Assembly: GCF_900699765.1 (NCBI RefSeq)
Contig: NZ_CAADHO010000008.1
Coordinates: forward strand, 124,001 to 188,000
Direction: 5' to 3'
Length of the DNA: 64,000 nucleotides
From: Desulfoluna butyratoxydans
Lineage (GTDB): Bacteria > Desulfobacterota > Desulfobacteria > Desulfobacterales > Desulfolunaceae
A program made the translations under genes and the position numbers. Below are positions 1-10,047 of the stretch, one piece after another; the first letter of the stretch is position 1; each line of letters opens with the position of its first letter. The notes under the pieces are model-generated. The model saw only the letters and a list, made by a program, of their open reading frames with translations. It ran no database searches and was not told the origin of the DNA.

Positions 1-1344
1 GCGCCCACCCCACCCCTCAAAGGAGACCTCCGACAGGTCCGCGCGGGTGGTAAAACTCTCCTGAGTCTTGGTGATGTCCCCGTGACCGCCTTCCTTGGAG
101 TAGGCCGATTCTGCATCCGCACCCCAGGGCTTGGAGGCTGTGGCGGCCCACTGACGAAGATCCTTCGGGGCCTCCCGCTCGTTGACGCTCTTTCGGAACC
201 CACCGGTCACCTCCAGGGCCCCGAAACCCAGCCCCCGGTTCCACTGCCCCTGGATGCGATCCCCGCCCCCCTTGATGGTGTAGTCGCTGTTTTTGATATC
301 CGAGAGGAAACGCTCCTCCTCATACGGGGAATGAAACAGGCTCAGTTCAAAGGAATTCAGATAATCCGGATCCCAGGAGAGCTTGGTCATAATATTTCTC
401 AGGTGTCGTTTTTCATCCTTCCACCCCTTGAAATGCCGCTTGGAAATGGTGGATCGCACCTCGTTGACGGACCCCAAGGCCCCCAGGGTGTCGCCCAGGG
501 GCATACTCAGACTCCCGCCATAGATATGCTTTTCAAACCGGGGGTCCTCAATTGCCTCATCGTCGGAAGACGGCGGGGTAAGGGAGGCCTCGTCGTCTTC
601 CTCTCCCTCCCACTGGAAAAAGTGGGTCCACTGGCTCCGGGTGGTCCGGTAATAGACCTTACCTTTGGGCTTGATGCCCGCCTTGACGGTTTTTGCGTCC
701 ACCACCCCACCGGAAAAATCACCGAACCGGGCAGGCACGTTGCTGTCGTAAACCGCCACCTCCTCCACCAGGTCCGAATCCAGGAAAATCTCCTGGGGAT
801 GGCCGGGCACGTCGTTGACCACCTGGTGGCGCTCGGAGCCGGGGTCCAAAAGACTGTTGTTGGAGATCCCGTCCACGGAAAAATTGTTCTGGTAGGCCTT
901 TCCGCCTGAAATGGAGATGTTCACCGGCAGGATCTCCCCGGCTGTCTTGGCAGAGCGCCAGGAGTCATCCGGCTGGATATCCGGAAGCACCAGCAGAAGC
1001 TCGTTTAAATCCCCGTTCCCACCGGAAAGATGCCGAAGCATCTGATAATCAAGAATGGACACCCCGGAGGCCTTGCTCTCCATGGTACCCGTCACGGTGA
1101 GGGTATCCCCTTTCACCGCCACCTCGTTGCTCTTTTTCACCTCTGTTTTTTCCGCGTCCCGGCCTGTGTCTCCTGGGGCCGCAACTTCCACCGGAGCCTT
1201 TGCCGTGGTTTCGCCAGCCCATGCCGTTGCCGCAGCACCGGCGACCATCAGGGCCATGGCAATCACCAGCCACGCTGCGTGCCCGCTGCCCGGACAACAC
1301 CCTCCGTCGAGGCCGACACATCGCCTCACACACCTTCGTATCAT
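1..1344 (-). CDS. TonB-dependent receptor, N-terminal part (cut by window edge)
   Basis: Outer-membrane TonB-dependent receptor; 448 codons are visible and the beta-barrel C-terminus lies outside the window. The start ATG at 1344 follows a GGAAGAG ribosome-binding site and opens a reading frame with a basic N-terminus, a hydrophobic segment (WLVIAMALMVAGAA) and an AWA-type signal-peptidase site. Residues about 80-190 form a plug domain, including the stretches VSILDYQML, NNFSVDGISNNSL and RFGDFSGGVVDAKT, typical of receptors that carry large ligands. It is 124 bp downstream of the lipoprotein gene on the same strand, so the two are probably co-transcribed. The substrate cannot be named. The neighbouring protease and peptide importer suggest a protein or peptide ligand. 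The receptor identity is firm; the ligand is inference. Confidence 0.88.
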   Translation of the reverse strand, partial: MIRRCVRRCVGLDGGCCPGSGHAAWLVIAMALMVAGAAATAWAGETTAKAPVEVAAPGDTGRDAEKTEVKKSNEVAVKGDTLTVTGTMESKASGVSILDYQMLRHLSGGNGDLNELLLVLPDIQPDDSWRSAKTAGEILPVNISISGGKAYQNNFSVDGISNNSLLDPGSERHQVVNDVPGHPQEIFLDSDLVEEVAVYDSNVPARFGDFSGGVVDAKTVKAGIKPKGKVYYRTTRSQWTHFFQWEGEEDDEASLTPPSSDDEAIEDPRFEKHIYGGSLSMPLGDTLGALGSVNEVRSTISKRHFKGWKDEKRHLRNIMTKLSWDPDYLNSFELSLFHSPYEEERFLSDIKNSDYTIKGGGDRIQGQWNRGLGFGALEVTGGFRKSVNEREAPKDLRQWAATASKPWGADAESAYSKEGGHGDITKTQESFTTRADLSEVSFEGWGGR

Positions 1345-1468
1345 TGCATTACTCTTCCATCTGAAAAGGGCCCTTCCTTTGGAAGGTCTCCTTGGGTACA
1401 ACCGGTAAGCCGCCCCGCCGCACATGCAGCGGCACCGCATAATCCAACCAAATACTCGACAAGGGATC

Positions 1469-4400
1469 TCAATCGGCATACAGGGGCCGGGTGTCCGTTG
1501 TGTCCGGTATGCCGTCCCCATCGCTGTCCGGGTCCAGGGTCAGACCCGATGCGGCGATGTCCTCAGGGGAAGCCAATGGACTGAAAAAGTCAGGCAGACC
1601 GTCGCCGTCGGTATCGACCTGGGCGACCCAGTTTTCCGGCTTTTCCGGGCTCCAAAACGGCATTTCCGAAAAATCGTCGATCTCAGCCATGGTGGCAGCC
1701 GTTAATTTAATCCCCCTATTGATCTCCGCACGGTTCCCCATGGACATTGACAACGCAACGGATTTGTCAACGGCACCAGCGAGCGTGTACGCATTGGCAA
1801 GGGTTAATGACTTCGTTGAAATGGTGGAGCTGCCGACACAAAGCTTGACGCATTTATCGTCTTCATAGAAAGCCGCTTTCGTGGCAATCGCCTTATTTAA
1901 TATACTTATGGCTTCATCGGTATAACCTAAGGAGATCAAAACCTTGGCGGCCCGGATCAAATACCCACCCCGAAGAGTGAGAAGTTCGTCGTGCTCTCCG
2001 TACTGCCCTGAGGCCCACTGCTCATCGGTGATAGACTCATCGAAGATACGGACACTCTTGGTCGCAAATGTACTGACCACCTCAAGCAGCCGCCCTTTAT
2101 CTCCCAAGGCGACCTGGGACCTCGCCAACCAAAGATACATTTCGGCCACCTCTGAGGCGTCGGCTCCTTTCCCGACAACACCGTCCGCCGCAGACCGAGC
2201 TTCAACAAGGCATTGAGCGGCGCGGTCAAGACGGCCAACCGAGATCCAACAAGAAGAGGCTTCGCAAAGGCCTCTTACCTTCCACAGAGCCCCGGAAATA
2301 TCCCGGGCAACGGCTTCTGTAGTTTCGCAGAAAGCAAGCTGTGTATCCTTCTTATTCATCAGGCTATAAAGATACGCCAGCTTTGGGTAACCTTGTAGAA
2401 TTTTGACAGTAAAAGCCGCCTCTTTATCATCCGTCGTAAAGTCGTCCAAAATCGCTTGGGCCTTTTCCAAGGCTTTGACAGCATCGGCATACCGACCGGG
2501 CCCCAGGGCGATCAGGGTTGCAGCCATTCGCTTCGAGCCTTTGTTTTGGGCAAAGTAAGTCAAAGCATTAATCTTCTCCTTAGTTTCCTTAACCTTATCC
2601 TTGTTGACGATTCGATCCACCACGGCCAAAGCGTCATCTATGTCTTCTGACGTTACAGCCTTTGAAGTTGCTAAAAAGGCATAAACCCGATTTTTGTACG
2701 CCGCAGGAGCCTCACTGATCAACGAATCGACCAGAGGCATCTCACCAAAGGTGCAAAGGCCCGGTATCACATAAGTTGCAACGTAAAACCACGTAGAAGA
2801 CTTCGTAAACGGATATGAATCACACAGCGCCCTGATCTCTTCATATGCATTCATCCCACCGAGTCTGTATGCTTCGTCCCCAAATGTTTCGTACATTGAG
2901 GCGTACAGCTGGACAACCCACGAAAGGCAAAACACCCTTTTTCTATAATAATCAACCGCATGCGGATCATCATCTTTGTTTGGATAATCTGGGTTGACCG
3001 CATCGTCCGCAGGGACCTTTTTTGATAAAGAGAGCATCATACCCGGGTATAAAGCGGCCTGGGCTTCGTTGCCATCTTCCACAAAGCTGTCTCCCGCTTT
3101 TTTCATGGAGACGACAAGACGGTTCAGCGATGAGGTATTTACTTCTGCCATCGCCTCACTGCACTCTTTGACATACCGCACCACAGAGTCGGCCTTATCC
3201 ATCTCCCCGGCCTCCCTGTATTGGTTGATAAGGCTATTCAATGCGGCAGCGTCTTTATCATCAAAATAGGCCTTACCCACTGCCTCGATTTTTTTCTTGT
3301 ACAGAGATTCAGCCTTCTCAAGGGCTTGAAGAATATTCTCTTGTGGAATACCTCCTGTGCGCTCATTGAAGGAAATCAAAGTCTTGCCCAACCGACGGAA
3401 CCCTTCAGCTCGTACCATGGTTGAAAAAACCTTCGTGTCCAAGATGGTTTTGGCCTCTAAAAAAAGGCCGGCCTCGGCCAAGCCATGGGCGACACGCTCC
3501 AGAATGTAGTCATTGACCGTATCATCCCGCACCGTCTCAACGAGTTTTTCAGCCTTGTAGAGATGGGAGGCATCGGAATTGAAATAGTAATCCAGGCGCT
3601 TAGCGTTGTCGTCACCCAGCAGCTCGCTGGCAAACAACGGCTCCCTGATGTCGTACTTTGCCGCCACCGGGGTGATGATGGATACGATCTCCGTGTTATC
3701 CCTGACCCAGCCGATAAGGACCGGAAAGGTATCCCCCAGAAAGGTATCGTAGGTCTCGATGCCGGAGGTCCTGAGCACCCATCGGATGACACGCTCCGGG
3801 GCCATGCTCTCCAGATGGATGGGCCGACCACCTGCCGCAGCCAGGATATCCCCGATGAGACGGCTCGCGCGGGTCTTGAACAACGGATCTTCCTTGGACG
3901 AGGAGGGGCTGTTGGCGTCCAGAACCTCTGTCAGGCACGCCAAAAGGCGCCGCCTTACAAACACCTCACCGGGGGCCTCGCCCTTTTCCACGGCCTCCTT
4001 GATGGCAATGACCGCCTCATCAAGTTCAGGATGCTCTGAGGTATCGGGGAGCCCGTCCGCTGAAAAGGTAAGCCCCTCAAAGGCGCTTCCCTTACACCCC
4101 TTGGTTCTTCTTGCTGTTGCAACCAAGGAAAGCATCATGGTCTTGGCGTGAAAGTGGCCCCCTTCCACCGAAGGCCGGGCGGTGAGCTTGTCTTCCGAAA
4201 CCTTCAGCCTGCCGGCCACGGCAGTGCGGGCGGCGCTCAGGGATGACCCGTTTGCCACATCAAGGCCCACCAGGGTGGTCACCGGGCTCACCACAACGGA
4301 CCGTGTCTTGCCTTCATACATCTCCAGGGGAGCCATCATGACCACCCCCCTGAAATCAAGGCCGTCCGGCCCGGTGGTACCGTCCTTGCCGCCGCGGGCA

Positions 4401-4672
4401 AAAAGCATGAGCGACTTAAGGTCCACACCAGCGCCCACGGTCACGGTAAAGCGGCCCTGCTCATCGGTGACACAAGGCCCGTAAAGCCCGTCGCTGCCGT
4501 CCCTGTTCAGGGCATAGACCGTGGCTTTGGAAACGGGACCGTCTTCCACCACACCGGAAAGGGTAATCCCCGGTCCGGGGGCTGCTCCTCCTCCGCCCGA
4601 CCCGCCGCAGGCAGACAGGCTCAAGGCTGTCACGGCCGCCAGGAGCAGCCTGATCCACATCACATACTTCAT
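1469..4672 (-). CDS. Large lipoprotein with helical-repeat core and calcium-binding C-terminus
   Basis: A 1067-residue predicted lipoprotein. The signal peptide ends in the lipobox LSAC (Cys22), followed by a Gly/Ser linker. Residues about 35-110 resemble a carboxypeptidase-regulatory or CNA-B type beta-sandwich. The long middle is alpha-helical and looks like TPR/SEL1-type repeats (alternating Ala/Leu/Tyr-rich helices such as YLWLARSQVALGD). The C-terminus has two thrombospondin type-3-like Asp-rich loops, DTDGDGLPD and DPDSDGDGIPD, which normally bind calcium. The start is supported by AAGGA eight bases upstream. It lies upstream of the TonB receptor gene and probably heads that operon, which suggests a surface or periplasmic partner of the receptor. 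No enzymatic motif was recognised, and a precise family cannot be named. Confidence 0.7.
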   Translation of the reverse strand: MKYVMWIRLLLAAVTALSLSACGGSGGGGAAPGPGITLSGVVEDGPVSKATVYALNRDGSDGLYGPCVTDEQGRFTVTVGAGVDLKSLMLFARGGKDGTTGPDGLDFRGVVMMAPLEMYEGKTRSVVVSPVTTLVGLDVANGSSLSAARTAVAGRLKVSEDKLTARPSVEGGHFHAKTMMLSLVATARRTKGCKGSAFEGLTFSADGLPDTSEHPELDEAVIAIKEAVEKGEAPGEVFVRRRLLACLTEVLDANSPSSSKEDPLFKTRASRLIGDILAAAGGRPIHLESMAPERVIRWVLRTSGIETYDTFLGDTFPVLIGWVRDNTEIVSIITPVAAKYDIREPLFASELLGDDNAKRLDYYFNSDASHLYKAEKLVETVRDDTVNDYILERVAHGLAEAGLFLEAKTILDTKVFSTMVRAEGFRRLGKTLISFNERTGGIPQENILQALEKAESLYKKKIEAVGKAYFDDKDAAALNSLINQYREAGEMDKADSVVRYVKECSEAMAEVNTSSLNRLVVSMKKAGDSFVEDGNEAQAALYPGMMLSLSKKVPADDAVNPDYPNKDDDPHAVDYYRKRVFCLSWVVQLYASMYETFGDEAYRLGGMNAYEEIRALCDSYPFTKSSTWFYVATYVIPGLCTFGEMPLVDSLISEAPAAYKNRVYAFLATSKAVTSEDIDDALAVVDRIVNKDKVKETKEKINALTYFAQNKGSKRMAATLIALGPGRYADAVKALEKAQAILDDFTTDDKEAAFTVKILQGYPKLAYLYSLMNKKDTQLAFCETTEAVARDISGALWKVRGLCEASSCWISVGRLDRAAQCLVEARSAADGVVGKGADASEVAEMYLWLARSQVALGDKGRLLEVVSTFATKSVRIFDESITDEQWASGQYGEHDELLTLRGGYLIRAAKVLISLGYTDEAISILNKAIATKAAFYEDDKCVKLCVGSSTISTKSLTLANAYTLAGAVDKSVALSMSMGNRAEINRGIKLTAATMAEIDDFSEMPFWSPEKPENWVAQVDTDGDGLPDFFSPLASPEDIAASGLTLDPDSDGDGIPDTTDTRPLYAD

Positions 4673-4784
4673 CGATACATCCTTCGCGTTGCAAACGGTT
4701 CACTATCTGGAAACGCCATGGTTCATCACAGACGTTCGTGCGCCCCGATCCACCCGGCAAAGCCATGGGCTCCCGAGAGACAAA

Positions 4785-4800
4785 GTTCGGCAAGACTAAC
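4785..4800 (-). promoter_or_regulatory. Candidate DtxR/IdeR-like box, copy 1
   Basis: Minus-strand reading GTTAGTCTTGCCGAAC. It is the weakest of the seven-copy set because the right half is CGAA rather than CTAA. It sits between the leftward promoter candidate and the lipoprotein start. Confidence 0.35.
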
Positions 4801-4820
4801 TTTTCAGAGAAGCACAAGAA

Positions 4821-4848
4821 CTACTACAACCAGCAGGATATCTGTCAA
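4821..4848 (-). promoter_or_regulatory. Candidate promoter of the lipoprotein/TonB receptor operon
   Basis: On the minus strand, -35 TTGACA at 4848-4843 and -10-like TAGTAG at 4826-4821 with a 16-bp spacer. The -35 is perfect and the -10 is weak. Confidence 0.4.
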
Positions 4849-4872
4849 GTATTTTTTGGGAACAAATCATTT

Positions 4873-4888
4873 TTTAGCCATGCCAAAT
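4873..4888 (-). promoter_or_regulatory. Candidate DtxR/IdeR-like box, copy 2
   Basis: Minus-strand reading ATTTGGCATGGCTAAA, a good match to the shared palindrome, 24 bp upstream of the leftward TTGACA. Its place between two divergent operons would allow control of both. Confidence 0.45.
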
Positions 4889-5127
4889 AAAATTTATCTA
4901 TCTATATTTATTAGAAAACAACCTCAACAATCTAAATTCAATAAAACTAAAACCTATTGACAATCCGCGCAAACACCAGTAGTCAGAACCTTTCTTTTGG
5001 ACTACCTAAAAAAGAACGGAAGTCAAAATAAAGCCTTATAAACAACACCGGGCAACATCGGTACGACAGGCAGGGATCTGTTTTTTTCCGAGCCCTTATG
5101 ATTCACTTTTTACGGAGTAAACGGCCC

Positions 5128-8013
5128 ATGAAGTGCACCCCCAAAACGGAACGCCCCTGCGCCCCCCAGCCCCCCGACGGGAGGCGCAAAGCCCCTTTTC
5201 TATTCTTGCTCATCGCCCTGTTGGTTTTGGGCGGCGGCTGCGGGCCCTTCAAACCCGCCCATCAAGAAACCGTGCCCCTGCCCATGAGCGAGAAGGTGAT
5301 CACCGGCACGCTCGCCAACGGCCTCCGGTATTACATCCGGCAAAACCCCTACCCCAAGGATCGCGTGGAATTGCGGCTCAACGTCCGCTCCGGCTCCCTT
5401 AACGAAACCGAAGAAGAGCGAGGCCTCGCCCACTTCGTGGAGCACATGGCCTTCAACGGGATCCGCCACTTTAAGCACAACGAGCTCATCGCCTTCCTGG
5501 AAGAGGCGGGGCTCACCTTCGGATCCCACACTAACGCCTACACCTCCACAGACGTCACCAACTACCAGCTCAGCATCCCCCTGGACCGCCCCGAGCTTCT
5601 GGATAAAGCCTTCCTGGTCTTAGGAGACTGGGCAGACGGCCTGCTTTTTGACGAAGGCGAAATCGAAAAAGAAAAAGGCGTCATTGTCGAGGAGTGGCGC
5701 ATGAGGGAAGGGGTAAGAAAGCGCGTGGGCGACAAAAGCCGGGCCGTGCTCCTGTCTGGGTCACGCTACCCCTTGCGTGATCCCATTGGCCTGATGCCTG
5801 TGGTAAAGGGTGCAAACCGCGCCTTGCTCAAAGGATACTACGACGCCAACTACACCCCGGACCGCATGGCCGTGGTGGTGGTGGGCAATATCGATGCAGC
5901 CGACATGCAGAAGCGCATTGAAAAGGCCATGGGCGGCATCGCGCCCCGCAAGGCCCGCGCCGCCGCACCAAAGGAGGTCCCCCTCACCCCGGGCCTGCGC
6001 GTGACCACCATCACCGACCCCGAGCTCACCGCAGGGACCGTGGCCGTGGACCACTTCTTTCAGCGCGAGCCCACCACCACATACGAAGGCTTTAAGCGGG
6101 ATCTCACCGAGCAGCTGGCCTTTGCCGCCTTTAACCGGCGCGTGCGGAAAAAAATCACCGACCGTGAGCTGCCCCTGCTTCGCGCCTACGCCCGCGTAAC
6201 AGATGTGCAGAGTGACCTGCACACAGCCCGGTTCATGGCCCGCCCGGTCAAAGGGAGCGTCTCCGAGGGGCTTTCCGGCCTCTATGCCGAGATGGAACGG
6301 GTCCGCCGCTTCGGCTTCCTGGCCGAAGAACTCACAGAGCAGAAAAGCGCCTTTCAAAAAGCCCTCACCGAGGCAGCCCGGCCCGATCGTCGCGTGGAAT
6401 CGTCGGACCATGCCGCAGCCATCTGTGAATTTGACACCCACGGAGGCTCCCTCACCGACCCCGATCAGGACCTGGCCCTCTACCTGAAGGCTGCAGGTAC
6501 CATCACCACAGTCGACCTCAACCGGTCGTTCAACAGGCTCCTGGCCTCTGAAAGTCGCTCGGTCACCTTCACCTTCCCGGAGAAACGAAAAACCGAAACG
6601 CTTTCCAAACCAGAGATCATGAACCTGGCCACCAAGGTCCAAGGGGAAGCCCTGTCGCCCTACACCCTGGCACCGGCCATCACCGCCCTTGTCACCGCGC
6701 CCCCCAAAGGCGGAGATGTCCTGAAAACCGAAAAAATGCCCGTCATCGACGGACAGGCCTTTACCCTCTCCAACGGGACCCGACTTGTGGTAAAGCCCAC
6801 GGCCCACGCACCCGGGGAATTTCTGATCAGGGGCACGGCCACAGGGGGGCTCTCCAGCGTCCCGGATGCCGACTACAAGCGGGTGAGCATGGCCGCCGGC
6901 CTTGTGAACCAGAGCGGGTTTGCGGGCATCCCCCAGACCGAGCTCAACCGGTTCCTCGCAGGCCGGAACATCAACGTCTCTCCCTCCATCGAGGCCAACG
7001 CCACCTCCCTCACAGGGGGAGGGGCCACCAAAGAGGCCGAAACTCTTTTTCAGATGCTCCGCCTCTACTTCACCGCCCCAAACGTCTCAGCCAAGGCACT
7101 CTCCATCCATAAAGCGCGGATGACCCAGACCATCAATGCCAGGGCCCACGACAAAAAATTCTGGTTTACGGCAGACGCTGCAGAGGCCCGCCACAACAAC
7201 AAATTCAGGGATCAGCCCCTTGCCATTGAGGACCTGAAAGGCCTCACCCCCGAAGCCCTCCTTGCCGATTACACTGGTTTCTTCGTCTCCCCTTCGGCCT
7301 TTACCTTCACCGTGGTGGGTGATGTGACCCCCGAGGAGATCGCCGCCCTGGCAGCGCGCTACCTGGGCGACCTGCCCGCCGCAGCAAACCGAAAAACCAA
7401 AGTGGACCGGGGCCTCCGCCTCAAAGCCGTAGGCGGCCCCGAGAGTATCCGCATCACCGGCAAGGGAGACCTTGCAGACCGGGCTTCGGTTTCTGCGTTT
7501 TACGAATCCGAAGCACCCTTTTCCCACAAACGAAGCGTGCAGCTTTCCGTCCTTCGGCGCATCCTCTCACGAAGGCTCAGGCTCTCGGTGCGGGAAGAAA
7601 GAGGAGGGGTCTATTCCATCTCGGCAAAACTGCGCCTTCAGGCCGAACCGGCACCTCTCTTCAAAGCATCCGTCTCTTTTACCTGCGATCCCTACCGCGT
7701 GGATGAACTTATCCCCCTCACCGAGAGTATGATCCGGGACATGGGAACAACAGGGGTCACGCAGCAGGAGGTGGAACTGGCCGTCAAACAGAGCCTCACC
7801 ACCCTGTCCCAGGTCGAAAAAAAAGACCGATACTGGCTCAACACCATTGCCACCTCCCTGGACCACAACTGGGACTTAAGCGAGGTGCTCAGCCGAAAGC
7901 AGATGCTTCAAAACACAACCGTTGACGACCTCAACGCCCTGGCCAAAGAGACCTTAACCGGCATCAAAGGGTTCATCACCGTCTACGCCCCCGACACCGA
8001 GGAGGCTTTATGA
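5128..8013 (+). CDS. M16-family zinc metalloprotease (PqqL/FusC-like)
   Basis: Predicted periplasmic or membrane-anchored M16 (insulysin/pitrilysin) peptidase of 961 residues. This is the usual length of single-chain members such as PqqL, which carry an active half and a non-catalytic half. The inverted zinc motif HFVEH (residues about 102-106) is intact, and a downstream Glu-rich helix (KGVIVEEW) supplies the third ligand. The second half (from about residue 550) repeats the M16 fold without HxxEH. The N-terminus has a hydrophobic segment ending in GGGCG, an imperfect lipobox. ATG 5128 is chosen because GGAG lies ten bases upstream; an in-frame ATG at 5098 lacks a ribosome-binding site. It overlaps the next gene by four bases. 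Its position beside a TonB receptor and a peptide importer suggests degradation of an imported protein or peptide. Confidence 0.85.
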   Translation: MKCTPKTERPCAPQPPDGRRKAPFLFLLIALLVLGGGCGPFKPAHQETVPLPMSEKVITGTLANGLRYYIRQNPYPKDRVELRLNVRSGSLNETEEERGLAHFVEHMAFNGIRHFKHNELIAFLEEAGLTFGSHTNAYTSTDVTNYQLSIPLDRPELLDKAFLVLGDWADGLLFDEGEIEKEKGVIVEEWRMREGVRKRVGDKSRAVLLSGSRYPLRDPIGLMPVVKGANRALLKGYYDANYTPDRMAVVVVGNIDAADMQKRIEKAMGGIAPRKARAAAPKEVPLTPGLRVTTITDPELTAGTVAVDHFFQREPTTTYEGFKRDLTEQLAFAAFNRRVRKKITDRELPLLRAYARVTDVQSDLHTARFMARPVKGSVSEGLSGLYAEMERVRRFGFLAEELTEQKSAFQKALTEAARPDRRVESSDHAAAICEFDTHGGSLTDPDQDLALYLKAAGTITTVDLNRSFNRLLASESRSVTFTFPEKRKTETLSKPEIMNLATKVQGEALSPYTLAPAITALVTAPPKGGDVLKTEKMPVIDGQAFTLSNGTRLVVKPTAHAPGEFLIRGTATGGLSSVPDADYKRVSMAAGLVNQSGFAGIPQTELNRFLAGRNINVSPSIEANATSLTGGGATKEAETLFQMLRLYFTAPNVSAKALSIHKARMTQTINARAHDKKFWFTADAAEARHNNKFRDQPLAIEDLKGLTPEALLADYTGFFVSPSAFTFTVVGDVTPEEIAALAARYLGDLPAAANRKTKVDRGLRLKAVGGPESIRITGKGDLADRASVSAFYESEAPFSHKRSVQLSVLRRILSRRLRLSVREERGGVYSISAKLRLQAEPAPLFKASVSFTCDPYRVDELIPLTESMIRDMGTTGVTQQEVELAVKQSLTTLSQVEKKDRYWLNTIATSLDHNWDLSEVLSRKQMLQNTTVDDLNALAKETLTGIKGFITVYAPDTEEAL

Positions 8014-9848
8014 AACGCCGCCTGATACACGTTAGCGCGGCAGCTCTCCTCTTCCTGGCCGGCACCCTGCCGGCCACGGCCGGGGAGAAGACAAGCCACG
8101 CCATTGCCCTCATCGGCACCCCGAAATACGGGGAACACTTCACCCACTTTGACTACACCAACCCCGACGCCCCCAAGGGGGGGACCTACCGTCGGGGCAT
8201 GGTGGGCACCTTCGACAACATCAACGACGTGGCCGTTAAAGGGCGATGCGCCGCAGGCATCAGCTTCATGTACGACACCCTCATGGAGTCATCCAGGGAC
8301 GAACCATCCACCTCCTACGGCCTGCTGGCCGAAGCACTCACCGTGGCTGACGACAACGCATGGGCCGTCTTCCACCTGAGACATGAGGCGACATTCCACG
8401 ACGGGCACCCCGTGACGTCCGAGGATGTCTGCTTCAGCTTTAAGGCCGTCACCGAGCAGAGCCCCTTTTACAAAAACTACTTCAAAGGCATCGACCGCGT
8501 GGAGGCCTTAGGCCCCCACACCGTCAAGTTCCACTTCAACAAAGAGGACCGCAACCGGGAGCTTCCCTATGTCGCAGGCCAGCTCAAAGTACTGCCCGCC
8601 CACTACTGGCAGCACAGGGACCTGTCCAAGAGCACCCTGGAGCCCCCGTTGGGAAGCGGGCCCTATCGCATCTCCGCTGTTGAGCCGGGCAAGCGCATCA
8701 GCTACGAACGCGTTCCGGGCTACTGGGGCAAAGACCTGCCCGTCAACAAAGGGCGCTACAACTTCGACCGCATGGTGTTTGAGTACTTTAAGGACCGCAC
8801 CGTGGCCTTCGAGGCCTTTAAGGCAGGGCACTACGACCTTCAAGGGGAGAGCGCCGGGAAAAACTGGTACCGCGGGTACACCGGCAAAAACGTGGAGACG
8901 GGATGGATTAAAAAAGAAGAAATCCCCCACAGCATGCCCACCGGCATGCGAGGGGTCATCATGAACACCCAGGCCCCCCCCTTGAACGACCGAAACGTCC
9001 GGCGGGCCCTCACCCGGGCCTTTGACTTTGACTGGGTCAACAACAAAATCTACTTTGATCAGCTCAAGCGCCACACGAGCTACTTTTCCAACTCGGAGTT
9101 TGCCTGCAGCGGCCTGCCTCGGGGACAAGAGCTGAACACCCTGGAATCCATCAGGGGCCTTGTGCCCCCGGAGATCTTCACCACCCCCTTTGCCCTCTAC
9201 AAAGGAGACGGCTCGGGCATGGACCGCAACCGCCTGCGCCAGGCAGCCGCCATCCTGGCCGAATCAGGGTATGCGTTCAAGGACGGGGCCATGCGGGACC
9301 CACACGGCAAACCATTGAAACTGGAGATCCTCATGGGCTCCAAGGCCACCCAGAAAAGATTCCTTCCCTTCAGGCAAAACCTGAAGCGCCTTGGCATCGA
9401 GCTCACCCTGCACCTGGTGGATTCCACCCACTACACCCAAAAGGTTCGAAACAGAGAGTACATGATGATCTTTTCCCGGTTCCGCCAGTCCCTCTCCCCG
9501 GGCAACGAACAGCGAAGCATGTGGCACAGCGAAACTGCTGGCGTCAAAGGAAGCCGAAACCTCTGCGGCATCGCCGACCCGGCCGTGGATGCCCTGGTGG
9601 AAAAAGTCATCGCAGCCCCGGACCGCCAGGCCCTGGTGGCACGCACCCGGGCCCTGGACCGGCTCCTGCTCAACGGGTACTACATCATCCCCGACGGCTA
9701 CAGCGACCGCTTTCGCATCGCCTACTGGGACCGGTTCGGCAGGCCAAGCAAACTGCCCACCCACGGCCTGAGCATCAATGCCTGGTGGATCGACCCGGCA
9801 AAAGACGCAGCCATGCCCGACTGCCTGATCTCTAAAACACGTAGATAA
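8010..9848 (+). CDS. yejA: Peptide ABC transporter substrate-binding protein, YejA type
   Basis: Periplasmic SBP family 5 protein (612 residues) that captures oligopeptides for a YejABEF-type importer. A signal peptide (MKRRLIHVSAAALLFLAG...ATAGE) precedes the family hallmark PKGGTYRRG near residue 50. ATG 8010 overlaps the stop of the M16 gene (ATGA), so translation of protease and binding protein is probably coupled. In E. coli and other proteobacteria YejABEF imports microcin C and other peptides. Here the link to a protease suggests recycling of its products. The family assignment is firm. A terminator-like hairpin follows directly, yet the permease and ATPase genes continue downstream in the same order as yejABEF. 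Confidence 0.88.
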   Translation: MKRRLIHVSAAALLFLAGTLPATAGEKTSHAIALIGTPKYGEHFTHFDYTNPDAPKGGTYRRGMVGTFDNINDVAVKGRCAAGISFMYDTLMESSRDEPSTSYGLLAEALTVADDNAWAVFHLRHEATFHDGHPVTSEDVCFSFKAVTEQSPFYKNYFKGIDRVEALGPHTVKFHFNKEDRNRELPYVAGQLKVLPAHYWQHRDLSKSTLEPPLGSGPYRISAVEPGKRISYERVPGYWGKDLPVNKGRYNFDRMVFEYFKDRTVAFEAFKAGHYDLQGESAGKNWYRGYTGKNVETGWIKKEEIPHSMPTGMRGVIMNTQAPPLNDRNVRRALTRAFDFDWVNNKIYFDQLKRHTSYFSNSEFACSGLPRGQELNTLESIRGLVPPEIFTTPFALYKGDGSGMDRNRLRQAAAILAESGYAFKDGAMRDPHGKPLKLEILMGSKATQKRFLPFRQNLKRLGIELTLHLVDSTHYTQKVRNREYMMIFSRFRQSLSPGNEQRSMWHSETAGVKGSRNLCGIADPAVDALVEKVIAAPDRQALVARTRALDRLLLNGYYIIPDGYSDRFRIAYWDRFGRPSKLPTHGLSINAWWIDPAKDAAMPDCLISKTRR

Positions 9849-9852
9849 AAAA

Positions 9853-9900
9853 GCCCCCGGCAGCCAGGTTAAAGACGCCTCCGGCGGCCCTGCCGGGGGC
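9853..9900 (+). terminator. Hairpin after yejA (possible attenuating terminator)
   Basis: GCCCCCGGCAG (9853-9863) pairs perfectly with CTGCCGGGGGC (9890-9900). An A-run lies before it and AGGCTTTT after it. The right arm carries the GCCTCCGGCGGCCC repeat core also seen at 52588-52612. It may reduce permease expression relative to the binding protein. Confidence 0.5.
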
Positions 9901-10047
9901 AGGCTTTTCCTTGCACTTTAACCATAGAAGGCCGTGCGGTTAAATCAACACTGGGCAAGTGGTGACAACGTATCCTGTAACGTCGAAGCTTGCGATCCAG
10001 TCCGCATAAACCATCAGCGTTCATGTCGGGCGCAGCCCGAGCCGAAG

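Larger units (their letters stand above)
4673..5127. other. Divergent intergenic region with two candidate metal-regulator boxes
   Basis: AT-rich region between the divergent lipoprotein and M16 protease genes. It holds two copies of the recurrent TTnG-N6-CnAA box (4785-4800 and 4873-4888), a leftward promoter candidate (4821-4848) and a possible rightward -35 TTGACA at 4957-4962 whose -10 (TAGTCA, 4980-4985) is poor. No gene or RNA is supported here. Confidence 0.5.

Noticed and set aside
82-909. 275-codon plus-strand frame
   Set aside because: It is antisense to the clear TonB receptor frame and has no ribosome-binding site or recognisable domain.
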